Of a stretch of DNA of 64,000 nucleotides, positions 19,079 through 28,504 are shown piece by piece. The position numbers were made by a program, and so were the translations under genes. Source of the DNA: Plebeiibacterium sediminum (GTDB lineage: Bacteria > Bacteroidota > Bacteroidia > Bacteroidales > Marinilabiliaceae); assembly GCF_026013605.1 (NCBI RefSeq), contig NZ_JAPDPJ010000006.1, positions 1 to 64,000 of the forward strand. Direction: 5' to 3'. The notes beneath the pieces are model-generated. The model had not been told where the DNA came from and did not search any database. It saw only the letters and a list, made by a program, of their open reading frames with translations. Every line of letters starts with the position of its first letter. Within the stretch, counting starts at the first letter, position 1.

Positions 19079-20644
19079 TCAATTACCTTTTGGTGACAAA
19101 ATTACATATGGAATCAACATTTCCTCCAGAGAAATTCCTCCATGCTGAAATGTATCTTTATAATAACTAACATAGTGGTTATAATTATTTGGATAAGCAA
19201 AGAAATCTTCATTTGTCGCAAATACATAACTGGTAGACACATTTACCTTTGGCAACATTAATTCTTCAGGCTTTGTTCCTTCATAGACTTCCTTAGGATT
19301 GTATGCCAAATTTTTTCCTTGTTTATACCTAAGATTGGTAGTGGTTTTCTTATCTCCAACCACCTTCACCGCATTTTTTACACGAATAGTTCCATGATCT
19401 GTTGTGATTAACACTTTAACCTTTTCCGATTCGAGTTTAATCAACAACTCATTCATAACCGAATGTAAGAACCACGATTTACTTAATGATCTGTATGCTG
19501 ACTCATCGTTTGCCAATTCTTTAATCATTTTACTTTCTGTACGGGCATGAGAAAGCATATCGACAAAATTAAATACCACCACCGATAAATCATCATTTAG
19601 CAATTGATTATAATTGTCAATCAACTGCTTTCCGGTATCCATGTTGCTGACTTTTTGATAGGAATACTTAACTTTCTTTCTGAACCTCTCAAAAAAAGTT
19701 CCGATCAACTCCTCTTCAAATTGATTTTTACTTCCCTCATCCTGATCATCGAGCCAGTACTGTGGATAAAGTTCTTTTATCTGAGAAGGCATCAGACCTG
19801 AAAATAAACTATTCCTTGCATATTGAGTAGCCGTTGGCAGAATACTACTGTATAATTTTTCTTCTTCTATACGATAGTCTTTTAATACTTCCTGCTTAAT
19901 CATCAACCACTGATCATATCTGAAATTATCAATAACCAGCATAACTACCTTTTCTCCCTTATCCATCATAGGAAGAACTACATGCTTCATCATTTGATTG
20001 GATAACATAGGAGCGTCCTCATCATCTCCACCTATCCAATTGGTATAGTTATTTTTTACAAACTTTGTAAATGCATGATTGGCTTCTGTTTTTTGCATTT
20101 TAAGCACCTCATCCATTTCTCCCTTTGTATCTTCCAATTCAATTTCCCAATGAACCAGTTGCTTGTATACCTCTACCCAATCATTAAACGAGTAGGAATC
20201 ATTTATTTTTAGTCCTATTTTTCCAAATTCAGTTTGATATTTACTGGTGGTTTTTTCTGCCACAAGACGATGTTGATCGATATGCTTTTTAATGGATAAC
20301 AATATTTGATTTGGATTAACCGGTTTAATCAGATAATCTGAAATCTTACTGCCTATTGCCTGATCCATGATATCCTCTTCTTCACTTTTGGTAATCATAA
20401 CCACAGGAACTTCCGGCATCATATTTTTCAACTGACTAAGCACTTCCAGTCCACTTAAACCGGGCATATTCTCGTCTAAAAAAATTAAATCGAAATGCGA
20501 TTCCCGGACCATATCCAAAGCATCTTGTCCATTGGTTGCAGTCTGAACAAAAAAACCTTTTTCTTTTAAATACAAGATATGAGCCTTTAACAAGTCAATT
20601 TCATCATCAACCCAAAGAATATTAGCTTTCTTCACATCCATCAT
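19079..20644 (-). CDS. porX: PorX: response regulator with PglZ-type phosphodiesterase effector, T9SS regulator
   Basis: Residues 7-125 are a receiver with D13/D14, phospho-acceptor D57 (LIFLDENMPG) and K107. A helical linker leads to an alkaline-phosphatase-superfamily PglZ domain (about 200-521). Its metal and nucleophile motifs are visible: VIDNFRYDQW (D239, D244), T271 in PTATQYARN, FNFVDMLSHAR, TTDHGT and FQHGG. PorX controls type IX secretion in Porphyromonas and others, paired with the kinase PorY, and its PglZ domain acts on oligonucleotides. No porY is in the window. It lies 10 bp after porW and is clearly co-transcribed with it. The first Met could be residue 1 or 2. Confidence 0.96.
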   Translation of the reverse strand: MMDVKKANILWVDDEIDLLKAHILYLKEKGFFVQTATNGQDALDMVRESHFDLIFLDENMPGLSGLEVLSQLKNMMPEVPVVMITKSEEEDIMDQAIGSKISDYLIKPVNPNQILLSIKKHIDQHRLVAEKTTSKYQTEFGKIGLKINDSYSFNDWVEVYKQLVHWEIELEDTKGEMDEVLKMQKTEANHAFTKFVKNNYTNWIGGDDEDAPMLSNQMMKHVVLPMMDKGEKVVMLVIDNFRYDQWLMIKQEVLKDYRIEEEKLYSSILPTATQYARNSLFSGLMPSQIKELYPQYWLDDQDEGSKNQFEEELIGTFFERFRKKVKYSYQKVSNMDTGKQLIDNYNQLLNDDLSVVVFNFVDMLSHARTESKMIKELANDESAYRSLSKSWFLHSVMNELLIKLESEKVKVLITTDHGTIRVKNAVKVVGDKKTTTNLRYKQGKNLAYNPKEVYEGTKPEELMLPKVNVSTSYVFATNEDFFAYPNNYNHYVSYYKDTFQHGGISLEEMLIPYVILSPKGN

Positions 20645-20654
20645 AGCTCAAATA

Positions 20655-23600
20655 CTAGTAATTTAATTTATAAAAATCCTCATACTTTTCGTACGATTCC
20701 TCATTTGTTAAACGCTGATAATTATTTTCTGTAATAGCCCAGGTGTAATATTTCATCCTTGAAATCTCGCGCATTAAATAACTATCCAATCTTATTTTTT
20801 CAACATATTGCTTGGCCTCTTTTTCTGAGGCAAAACCATCTACTTTAATATAAAACCAAGCTGTTCCCTTAGGACCAAATTCTGTTTCCAGATGACTTCC
20901 AAAATTAGCTTTTGAGTAATTTTTAAAGATGGTACCTGTTCTTTGAATATTAATACGTCCTTTTTTAAATAGAATCAGTGCACTATGCGTTCCTTCTTCA
21001 AAAACAAAACCAGTACCTTCCTGTTTTTCAATAATCTGTGGTTCGGTTGATTCTTCAGCTACTTTATCATCTTGAGTAACAACCGGCTTTTCTTCTTCTT
21101 TAACATCAGGAACAGTCTCTTGTTTTACAACTTCCTTACTTTCTTTAGCAACTTCCGCAGGTTTCTCAGCTTGTTGAACATTTTCTTTTGTTTCCTCTAC
21201 TGGTTTAATTGCTTCCTTAACTGGTTCAACAGTCTGTTTTTTATCAACAGTCTTTTCCTGAAGTTTTTGTTCTGGTTCCTGAACTTGTTCCACTGTTTTA
21301 TTTACATCCGGAACTTTATCCTGTTCAATATTTTTGAAAGCTTCAGCTGACAAATAATTTTCTGCGAAGAATGGAACGTAGCCATTTACATCTCCTGAAG
21401 ACAACAAATATTTAAGATTATCCTGAGTAATTACAAACAGTTGATAATCTTCAATTCCATCCACTTCAAAAATATCTTTTCTCTCACGAATTGAATAAAA
21501 ATAATCCAATGCTTCCAAACGATTATTAAATCCTGTTATAGCAAATACCGGAGTTCCATCAGGCAACTTCAGATCTGTCATTTCATAATCATTCAACAAG
21601 AATTTAGAGAAATTATAATCCGCAATATTAAATCTCAATCTATTGATATCTGCCTCCGCATTAACAAGTAAAATGAGACTGTGAACAGCCTTATGGTCTG
21701 CAACAAATGCATTAGCCGCTTTCTCTGAAGCATCTAAAACTCCACTTTGTTGTTTTTCTAATTCAAATTCTTTGTTTCGAAGTTCGTTTAGATTTGAACT
21801 AACCGGCCCTTGAACAGGAGTTCTTCCCTCATCGTACAATGCCAGCATTTCCTTAGCCAAAGGTGTTACTTCAGCATCCGGATATTGTTCTACAACTGAT
21901 TTTAACTCGCTTCTAAAACCGGTTAAATTACCCATTTTAGCATAGGACAAGCCCGTTAAAAATTTAAACTTAGGTAATAACTCATTTTCCTCATCTAATT
22001 CTTTTGCCTTATTGTAGTTTTCAACAGGAGTATCAAAGTTATTAAACAAGTAGGCAGCATATGCCTCCTCATATAAGGCTTCTATTTTCCGTAATCTATC
22101 TTCACGCTTTTTAAAATAGTCCGGATCATTTAAGAATGCCGTAAACTCACCATCAGGATATTGCTCCACAATCTGCTTTCTGATTTGAGCCATATTTAAT
22201 TGATCTCCTTGTATCTCGTAACACAAATACAAATTCATTAAAGCATCTTCAAGATAAGCACTATGTGGAAACCTTCTGATTAACTCTTTAAATGCATCAA
22301 TAGCATAAGGGATATTTTCAATTTGATCTTTATAAATCACCCCGATCATAATTAAAGCCTCTTCAATATTTTGATTTGACAGCTTTATCTTTTCATCTGT
22401 TAACGGAAGATCTTTGATATAAGTATCTCTACTTAAAAGATCAGAACTTTCTGACTTTGCCTGTGCGGAGTCAATTACTGCTTCTAAATTATTTTCTCCC
22501 ACAGCAAAAGGTTCTCCAAACATATCATCCGGATTTCCTGGATCAGAGATCTCATTTACAACTACTTCTTTATTGGCTCTACGCCAGTTATCCTCTAATT
22601 TTCTTCTTCCCCACTTTCTTTCAAATTCACTTTTACCAAGAGCCACTGAATTTGGATTATAGAAATACCACTTTCCACTTCGGTTTGAAACGGAAGAACT
22701 ACTTTGCATATTTGTAAAGTATAAATCATCACCTCCCTGCTCTTCCTTTTTCTTTAATTCTTCCTGTCTTTCTTTTTCCTTTGCAATTAAATTATCGATA
22801 AAAGCCATTCGCTGCGATTCGCTCATTCGAGCCACCATTTGCAAACTATCTTCTCTTTCTACAATATTAAGTCTGGTAACCAATCCTTCAAGATCATCAT
22901 GCAGTTCTGAGATATTCTTATAATCATAAAAGGTTTCGTCCAAACTATATAGTGCTGAATCCAGATAGGCATAAGCAGGTTTATATTTAGGCTTTTGATA
23001 ATTAATATCTGCCAACTGATAGAACGAAAGTCCTTTTTGATAATCGTTAGAAATGCTTTTCTCTACAGAGAGCAATAAATTATCCACTGCTTCGTCTTCC
23101 TGCTTTTCTGCTAGATAGGCCATAGCCAGTGCATAATAAATCTGATCCTCATATTCTGAGTTTCTCTTATCCCTCAGCAGTTTAGCGATTTCCTTTTGAA
23201 CAGCTGGCAAACCTCCCTCTCCAAACATCACACTTGCCCTGTTTACTTTTGCATTAAAAGCCATTTGGTAAGGAGGATTCATCCTGATCACCGTTTTATA
23301 GGCTCTGTTTGCATCATTATATCTTTGTAGCTTATGGTATGTTTGAGCTAAAATAAAATTCAATCTCAACTTGTAGTAACGCGACCATGCTCCGGCAATG
23401 GCTTTTTCAAGATAAGGAACCGCATCACCATACATTTGCTGACGTAAAAAGTAATCGGCATAAACCGCAGCAAAAAGACCGTATAAACGATCCGGGGCTT
23501 TCCCTTCAATATCATAATTATCTAAAATAATTTTAGCCTTTGCTAAATCACCTAATTCTATAGCAGCTCTGGCACTGTATATTTCAGCTTCATACCATTC

Positions 23601-24089
23601 CGGACCTGTTCTGAATTCCCTGAACATATACTCAAAACTTTGCTGAGCCATCTGGTAATCGTGCTTGTAGAAATGCGATTTTCCAATAAGCAAATAGGCA
23701 TTATCAACCCATTCATTAAATTCATTTTGACTGATAAACCGTTGATATTTTATGGTATTATCTCCATCTCTTCGTTTAGGTTTCTTAGTGATGGAATGTT
23801 TTTTTATCAACTTAGTTCCTTTTTCAATAGCCCGATCCATCTCACTCATGGCAACATCTTTGCTGGCATCTTTTGAATCCGGAAATACGGTTAACACCTG
23901 GGTATAATCATCTTCATTTGCCTCTTCAATAGCCTTTACTCCTTCCTTGAAGCTTTCATTACCATTAAAATAAACATTATAATGGGCCGTAAGATCATGG
24001 TAATTCCGACTTAACCAAGTGTTTTTCTTAGTAGAACAGCCCCAAATTAAAATCAGGACCAGTAAAAAATATATCTTATTTAATTTCAT
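20655..24089 (-). CDS. porW: T9SS lipoprotein PorW/SprE with TPR repeats
   Basis: The start at 24089 (MKLNKIYFLL) is preferred over an in-frame ATG 30 bp earlier because it gives a clean lipoprotein signal with lipobox LIWGC. The mature N-terminus (KNTWLSRNYHDLTAHYNVYFNGNESFKEG) is the PorW/SprE hallmark. About residues 110-400 and 580-830 hold TPR-like helical repeats. A low-complexity KE/PV-rich linker (about 965-1035) leads to a C-terminal domain ending in KYEDFYKLNY. PorW is an outer-membrane lipoprotein needed for T9SS-dependent secretion and gliding. It is the first gene of porW-porX-tsaE and divergent from the regulator at 24258. Confidence 0.93.
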   Translation of the reverse strand: MKLNKIYFLLVLILIWGCSTKKNTWLSRNYHDLTAHYNVYFNGNESFKEGVKAIEEANEDDYTQVLTVFPDSKDASKDVAMSEMDRAIEKGTKLIKKHSITKKPKRRDGDNTIKYQRFISQNEFNEWVDNAYLLIGKSHFYKHDYQMAQQSFEYMFREFRTGPEWYEAEIYSARAAIELGDLAKAKIILDNYDIEGKAPDRLYGLFAAVYADYFLRQQMYGDAVPYLEKAIAGAWSRYYKLRLNFILAQTYHKLQRYNDANRAYKTVIRMNPPYQMAFNAKVNRASVMFGEGGLPAVQKEIAKLLRDKRNSEYEDQIYYALAMAYLAEKQEDEAVDNLLLSVEKSISNDYQKGLSFYQLADINYQKPKYKPAYAYLDSALYSLDETFYDYKNISELHDDLEGLVTRLNIVEREDSLQMVARMSESQRMAFIDNLIAKEKERQEELKKKEEQGGDDLYFTNMQSSSSVSNRSGKWYFYNPNSVALGKSEFERKWGRRKLEDNWRRANKEVVVNEISDPGNPDDMFGEPFAVGENNLEAVIDSAQAKSESSDLLSRDTYIKDLPLTDEKIKLSNQNIEEALIMIGVIYKDQIENIPYAIDAFKELIRRFPHSAYLEDALMNLYLCYEIQGDQLNMAQIRKQIVEQYPDGEFTAFLNDPDYFKKREDRLRKIEALYEEAYAAYLFNNFDTPVENYNKAKELDEENELLPKFKFLTGLSYAKMGNLTGFRSELKSVVEQYPDAEVTPLAKEMLALYDEGRTPVQGPVSSNLNELRNKEFELEKQQSGVLDASEKAANAFVADHKAVHSLILLVNAEADINRLRFNIADYNFSKFLLNDYEMTDLKLPDGTPVFAITGFNNRLEALDYFYSIRERKDIFEVDGIEDYQLFVITQDNLKYLLSSGDVNGYVPFFAENYLSAEAFKNIEQDKVPDVNKTVEQVQEPEQKLQEKTVDKKQTVEPVKEAIKPVEETKENVQQAEKPAEVAKESKEVVKQETVPDVKEEEKPVVTQDDKVAEESTEPQIIEKQEGTGFVFEEGTHSALILFKKGRINIQRTGTIFKNYSKANFGSHLETEFGPKGTAWFYIKVDGFASEKEAKQYVEKIRLDSYLMREISRMKYYTWAITENNYQRLTNEESYEKYEDFYKLNY

Positions 24090-24194
24090 TATATCTTTTT
24101 TCGCACGTAGCCATAACAAATAAAACTACCTTTCTGTAAAAATATTATATCTACACCACAAAATTGGCATTCTACCAAAAACATCTGCCATTTA

Positions 24195-24227
24195 TTGCGG
24201 TTTATTTACAAAAAGCAAATATATTTG
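24195..24227 (+). promoter_or_regulatory. Probable promoter of the NtrC-type regulator
   Basis: The -7 box TATATTTG (24220-24227) matches TAnnTTTG, with a TTG at 24195-24197 at a spacing of 22 bp, slightly long. The start codon lies 31 bp downstream. The -7 box is part of the palindrome CAAATATATTTG, but the minus strand lacks a matching -33 element. Confidence 0.45.
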
Positions 24228-24257
24228 AATTATAAGTGTTTTAAAAATTAGTTATCA

Positions 24258-25616
24258 ATGAAAATTCATATTGTAGAAGACGATCGCGTTTTTAATAAAC
24301 TCATTGAGCGTTCGCTTGCCCTAAATCCTGATTTTGAAATTGATACCTACTTCGACGGAGCTACATTTTTTAAACATTTACCCGATAACCCTGATGTTGT
24401 AACCTTAGACCTTGGTTTACCAGACTACACAGGGGAAGAAATTCTCAAGCAAATTAAGAAATACAACCCCGATATTGAGGTTATTATTATTTCGGGACAA
24501 GACTCTATTACCACAGCGGTTAATTTATTAAGAGAAGGTGCTTACGACTATATTACCAAAGATGAAAATATTAAGGACCGTCTTTTAAATAGCGTAAATA
24601 ACATTCGAAATAAAAAGAAATTATTGGATGAGATTTCGTTATTAAAAAATGAAATAGCCACCAAATACAATTTTGGGAATGCCATAATTGGTGATAGTCC
24701 GGTAATGAAAGAGGTTTTTGCTCTACTACAAAAAGCAGTTAAAGTACCCAATATTAATGTTTCTATATATGGAGATACCGGAACCGGTAAAGAACTGGTT
24801 GCCAAAACCATTCATTACAATTCCATTAGAAAAAGCAAGGCTTTTATTGCGGTAAACATGGGTGCAATACCTCGTGATTTAATTGAAAGTGAATTATTTG
24901 GCCACGAAAAAGGTGCTTTTACCGGAGCAATTTTAACTAAGAAAGGAAAGTTTGAAGAAGCTGAAGGTGGAACCATATTTTTAGATGAAATTGGAGAAAT
25001 GGATATTAACCTTCAGGTAAAATTACTGCGTGTACTTCAGGAGCGTGAGATTACAAGAGTCGGAGGTAATGAGGTTATTAAGGTTAATTGTAGAATAATT
25101 ACAGCCACCAATAAAGACCTATTGGAAGAAGTTAAAGCAGGGAATTTCCGTGAAGATTTATACTATCGTTTATTAGGACTCCCTATTCACCTACCTCCAT
25201 TGAAAGATCGTCAAAATGATATTATCACACTCAGTCAGTTTTTCCTCAATCAGTTTTGTGAGGACAATGGAATGGATGGCATGATTTTTACTTCACGAGC
25301 TAAAAAGAAACTCTTAAGCTACGGATTTCCAGGAAATGTAAGAGAGCTAAAAGCTATTATTGAGTTAAGTGCAGTTATGGCCAGCGACCATAAAATTGAT
25401 GAAGAAAATATTTTATTAAACTCTACATCGGCAGAATTAGATATACTGGCTGAAGAAATGACCCTAAAGGAATATACTGAAAGAATTATCCGACATTACC
25501 TTCGACAGTACGACAACAATGTATTAAAAGTGGCTAAAAAGCTTGACATAGGAAAATCAACCATCTACAACCTGATAAAACGAGAAAAGCAAAACGAAAT
25601 CAAAGAAGAATACTAA
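24258..25616 (+). CDS. Sigma-54-dependent response regulator (NtrC family)
   Basis: The receiver domain (1-120) has D8/D9 and phospho-acceptor D51. The AAA+ domain (about 145-375) has Walker A at 172-179 (GDTGTGKE), the sigma-54 contact loop GAFTGA at 219-224, Walker B (GGTIFLDEIGEM) and an R-finger region (FREDLYYRL). The C-terminus is a Fis-type HTH (KVAKKLDIGKSTIYNLIKR). It activates RpoN promoters when phosphorylated. No kinase is adjacent. It is divergent from the porW operon with 168 bp between starts, so co-regulation is possible but unproven. Targets are unknown. Confidence 0.95.
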   Translation: MKIHIVEDDRVFNKLIERSLALNPDFEIDTYFDGATFFKHLPDNPDVVTLDLGLPDYTGEEILKQIKKYNPDIEVIIISGQDSITTAVNLLREGAYDYITKDENIKDRLLNSVNNIRNKKKLLDEISLLKNEIATKYNFGNAIIGDSPVMKEVFALLQKAVKVPNINVSIYGDTGTGKELVAKTIHYNSIRKSKAFIAVNMGAIPRDLIESELFGHEKGAFTGAILTKKGKFEEAEGGTIFLDEIGEMDINLQVKLLRVLQEREITRVGGNEVIKVNCRIITATNKDLLEEVKAGNFREDLYYRLLGLPIHLPPLKDRQNDIITLSQFFLNQFCEDNGMDGMIFTSRAKKKLLSYGFPGNVRELKAIIELSAVMASDHKIDEENILLNSTSAELDILAEEMTLKEYTERIIRHYLRQYDNNVLKVAKKLDIGKSTIYNLIKREKQNEIKEEY

Positions 25617-25693
25617 AGAAAGAACAAATTCACACTCAACAATATTCCTATCATTTTTAACCTCCTCCCATTTTATCAAACCGACTCAACATT

Positions 25694-26938
25694 TTAATGC
25701 TTTAATTTAAAATCCTGAACTAATGCTATCGTATGGTCAAGCAACTTACTATCACCATACATTCCATGTCCTGGTATAATATAATCAACATCGGTATAAG
25801 ACGATTTTATTTTCTCAACTGTATCATCCCATTCTTCAACAACAGCATCAGCTAGGTTACCCAAACTATTTGAACTTTCATTTTTAATTAAACAGCCACC
25901 AAATAATATTTTCCTATCTGGCAGCCATACAGTAATATTATCAAATGAATGTCCTCCTCCCCAATAGTTGCATTCTATTGGTTCTCCATAAAAATCAATA
26001 CCTCTTTGTTTTTCAAAAGATTCTTTTGGAGCTTCCAATCCCAGTTCTATGCTTTTTTGAATTGTCATTAAATTGGCAATAGAGTTAACTCCTTTTGAAT
26101 GAAGAAAAGTAATTCCTCCCATACAATCATTATGGAAATGTCCAGGTATTAAAAGTGTGACTTCAATATTCATTTTATCCTTAAGATATTGATACAAGTC
26201 CTCTGTTTTATCATTATCCATTGGCGTATCTACCATTATAGCTTTACCATCTTGGGCTATGATTAATCCATTTGAAGGAAACTTGCCATATTGTTCAGAA
26301 TCAGACCAACTAATATGAACAAATACAGAATCTTTTAAATGAACCAACTGCAAATCTTTATCTATAAAGATGTTTTCTTCTAAACCCAGATCTCTACTAG
26401 CATATAAATCAATGGCCTTCTGATAATTTTTAGCTCCATTTAAAGTAATATCCCTATCAAAACCAGCTAAATCCGGTTTATTCAAATTGATCCAATCTCT
26501 GAGGTCTTTTAATCTGCCATTCCATTTTTTAACATCAAAATACTTGTAATCTTTAATAATCTGTTTGCTGATTTTTCCCTTTTTAAATTCAAACGAAACA
26601 TTAGAAATCATAGGCTCATCGTGCAAATAAGCTACCCGCGTATCTATTTTTGATACTTCAATTTCAACCTTATCATCTGTCTGAACTATTTTTAAAACCT
26701 TATACTTTGGCTGAAAAACAGAATCCCATTTAAATACAGTTTGCAGATCATTAACAGAGGAACAAATTTTAAAATCTCCTTCTGACATTACAAAGTCATT
26801 ATCAACATACTTTTTTATTTGCTTAAAATCAGATTGGTTAAATGCTTCAAAATATTTTTGAATAATTACATCCTGCTTTTGCTGCGAACAACTTAAAAGG
26901 ATAAGTGCAAAGATGAATAATATGATAGAAGACCTCAT
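25694..26938 (-). CDS. Lipoprotein: NTF2-like domain fused to a subclass B1-type metallo-beta-lactamase fold
   Basis: The lipobox is LLSC near residue 17. Residues about 22-130 look like a SnoaL/NTF2 domain (YFEAFNQSDFKQIKKYV). The C-terminal half (about 185-414) carries every B1 zinc ligand: H267, H269, D271 in HFHNDCMGG, H330 in GGGHSFDN, C349 in FGGCLIK, H391 in PGHG. The Cys ligand in GGCLIK is the mark of true B1 enzymes rather than of generic MBL hydrolases. It may hydrolyse beta-lactams or another substrate in the periplasm; activity cannot be told from sequence. At 414 residues it is much longer than usual B1 enzymes (about 230-250). It has its own unit, convergent with the NtrC-type gene. 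Confidence 0.85.
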   Translation of the reverse strand: MRSSIILFIFALILLSCSQQKQDVIIQKYFEAFNQSDFKQIKKYVDNDFVMSEGDFKICSSVNDLQTVFKWDSVFQPKYKVLKIVQTDDKVEIEVSKIDTRVAYLHDEPMISNVSFEFKKGKISKQIIKDYKYFDVKKWNGRLKDLRDWINLNKPDLAGFDRDITLNGAKNYQKAIDLYASRDLGLEENIFIDKDLQLVHLKDSVFVHISWSDSEQYGKFPSNGLIIAQDGKAIMVDTPMDNDKTEDLYQYLKDKMNIEVTLLIPGHFHNDCMGGITFLHSKGVNSIANLMTIQKSIELGLEAPKESFEKQRGIDFYGEPIECNYWGGGHSFDNITVWLPDRKILFGGCLIKNESSNSLGNLADAVVEEWDDTVEKIKSSYTDVDYIIPGHGMYGDSKLLDHTIALVQDFKLKH

Positions 26939-26982
26939 AATTAAGATTTTAATTGAAAACCTAATTTACGATATAAAACACT

Positions 26983-27034
26983 ATAAAAAAACAGCGGCAT
27001 AAAAGTGTGCATTAATTACTTCTTTTATGCCGCT
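26983..27034 (-). terminator. Terminator after the GIFS-repeat membrane protein gene
   Basis: A perfect 13-bp stem AGCGGCATAAAAG / CTTTTATGCCGCT (26993-27005, 27022-27034) is followed on the minus strand by a T tract (26985-26991). It separates this gene from the metallo-beta-lactamase gene. Confidence 0.88.
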
Positions 27035-27051
27035 ATTTAAAAAGGACTGTT

Positions 27052-27381
27052 TTATGCCTTTGCTTCCTCTTGATTTACTTTTAAATATTCCATTAATGTT
27101 TTAGGTAAACGCTTTTTCCATGCCAGTACAAATAATCCCACGGCATACAATCCAATATTAAATATTCCGATGGAAAAAATTCCAATGGAGAAGATTCCAA
27201 CTGAAAATATACCAATGGCAAATTTTCCGGAGGCAAATACACCGAGGGCATAATCTCCTGTAGAGAAATAATTAAAACTGAAGTTTCCAATACTGCATAC
27301 TCCTCCACTTGTAAACTCTAAAAATAGTCCGATAGTAAATAAAACCACTGCTGTTAAAATAATCCAAATTCTCTTTTTCAT
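27052..27381 (-). CDS. Small membrane protein with GIFSIG pentapeptide-like repeats
   Basis: The protein has 109 residues. An N-terminal TM helix (about 5-25) is followed by a run of five-residue repeats of the form G-I/V-F-S/N-I/V (about residues 44-80: GIFSVGIFSIGIFSIGIFNIG), then a second hydrophobic stretch and a polar tail. The repeat periodicity recalls pentapeptide-repeat beta-helices but is far more hydrophobic. I recognise no named family. It lies 1 kb after the membrane LytTR gene start and has a strong terminator, so it is a real expressed unit. Function is unknown. Confidence 0.72.
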   Translation of the reverse strand: MKKRIWIILTAVVLFTIGLFLEFTSGGVCSIGNFSFNYFSTGDYALGVFASGKFAIGIFSVGIFSIGIFSIGIFNIGLYAVGLFVLAWKKRLPKTLMEYLKVNQEEAKA

Positions 27382-27526
27382 TGCTCAATTATTAAATGTT
27401 TAAAACTTAATTCGTTGATGCAATGATAAAATCAAATCACTGAACTACAATACAAATGGGATATACAACAAGCTTTTGGGATGACTTGCATTATTCGAAT
27501 TACGACATGTGATAAATTGTGATGAG

Positions 27527-28393
27527 TTACATGGGTTTGTCCAATTCAACCATTCTCTTTTTAAAGTCTTTGGTGTAGGTTCTGGATACAGGAATCGATT
27601 TATCGAGATTCAGCAAATCAACATTAAATCCCTGTGAATTACCTGTTACATTTTGCACATAGGACAGATTAATAATAAAAGCCCTGTGACATTTAAAAAA
27701 AGAAGCTCTGTCGCTTAGCTGATCTTCTAAATTTTTAATGGTATTCCTAATCAATTCACTTTTGACCTGATCATCTTCAATAGTCAGCATATTGATATAA
27801 TTACCTTCTGATTCAATGGCAATAATATGATCCGTATTGAAATTTACTATTTGTTTCCCTGATTCAACAGCAATAATATCTTCCTGTTTTTCAATCTTTT
27901 TATGAATACTTGCATTAATTTCCTGAGAGTGTGCGATATTCTTTTTTAACAGGGCATTTTGTGTAATAAAAGTGGTTAATACAATAGGAATTAAAGCAAT
28001 AGCTATTGTAAATATCATGAATACCAATAATCCATTAAAACCACTCCAGGGAATAACAGTGAATAAAACTGCATAAAGATAATTACCTAAACTTATTGTT
28101 AACACAAGCCAGATTAACCATAGAATCTGCTTCTTTATGGTCCAACCTTCTTCAACAAATACAGAAGGAATAATTAATGGGAGAAAAGATTTGTTCGCAA
28201 TTAATACAATAAAAGTTACTAATCCATAACCCAATAAAACGAGCTCCTTGTGATCATGCTGCATCAACTGTAATCCAAACGGTTGAAAAACATATAAAAA
28301 CAGAGAGATAAACAAACCAATAAAAAAAGCCGATTTCCAGATATTCTGAATTGGAGGATAGGGTTTGTTAAGTAGGTTGAATAATGATTTCAT
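27527..28393 (-). CDS. Membrane-anchored LytTR-family transcriptional regulator
   Basis: Four TM helices (about residues 18-150 from the chosen start) precede a short coiled coil and a LytTR DNA-binding domain (about 190-285, with IIAIESEGNYINML, FFKCHRAFIINLSYVQNV and IPVSRTY). Such proteins bind direct repeats at promoters and carry their sensor in the membrane. The start at 28393 (MKSLFNLLNKPYPP) is preferred over the ATG 36 bp earlier, which adds a peptide overlapping an inverted repeat at 28404-28413. The next gene downstream is the GIFS-repeat protein, 145 bp away, a possible target. No cognate kinase is adjacent. Confidence 0.88.
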   Translation of the reverse strand: MKSLFNLLNKPYPPIQNIWKSAFFIGLFISLFLYVFQPFGLQLMQHDHKELVLLGYGLVTFIVLIANKSFLPLIIPSVFVEEGWTIKKQILWLIWLVLTISLGNYLYAVLFTVIPWSGFNGLLVFMIFTIAIALIPIVLTTFITQNALLKKNIAHSQEINASIHKKIEKQEDIIAVESGKQIVNFNTDHIIAIESEGNYINMLTIEDDQVKSELIRNTIKNLEDQLSDRASFFKCHRAFIINLSYVQNVTGNSQGFNVDLLNLDKSIPVSRTYTKDFKKRMVELDKPM

Positions 28394-28403
28394 TATAATA
28401 ATT

Positions 28404-28439
28404 AAGCTTATACCTGATTTAAAATTCAAGTATAAGCTT
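28404..28439. repeat. 10-bp inverted repeat upstream of the LytTR gene
   Basis: AAGCTTATAC (28404-28413) pairs perfectly with GTATAAGCTT (28430-28439) around a 16-nt loop, with a T-rich run on the plus-strand side. On the minus strand it could be a weak terminator for the PL22 gene or a leader hairpin of the LytTR gene. Confidence 0.6.
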
Positions 28440-28504
28440 TTTTCTTTTTTACAAGAAATAAAATCCTATGGATTATTTTCTAGTGGTATAAGATAAAGCA
28501 TCTA

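Noticed and set aside
27093-27308. Second minus-strand ORF inside the GIFS-repeat gene
   Set aside because: It is a shadow created by the repeated codons of the real gene.
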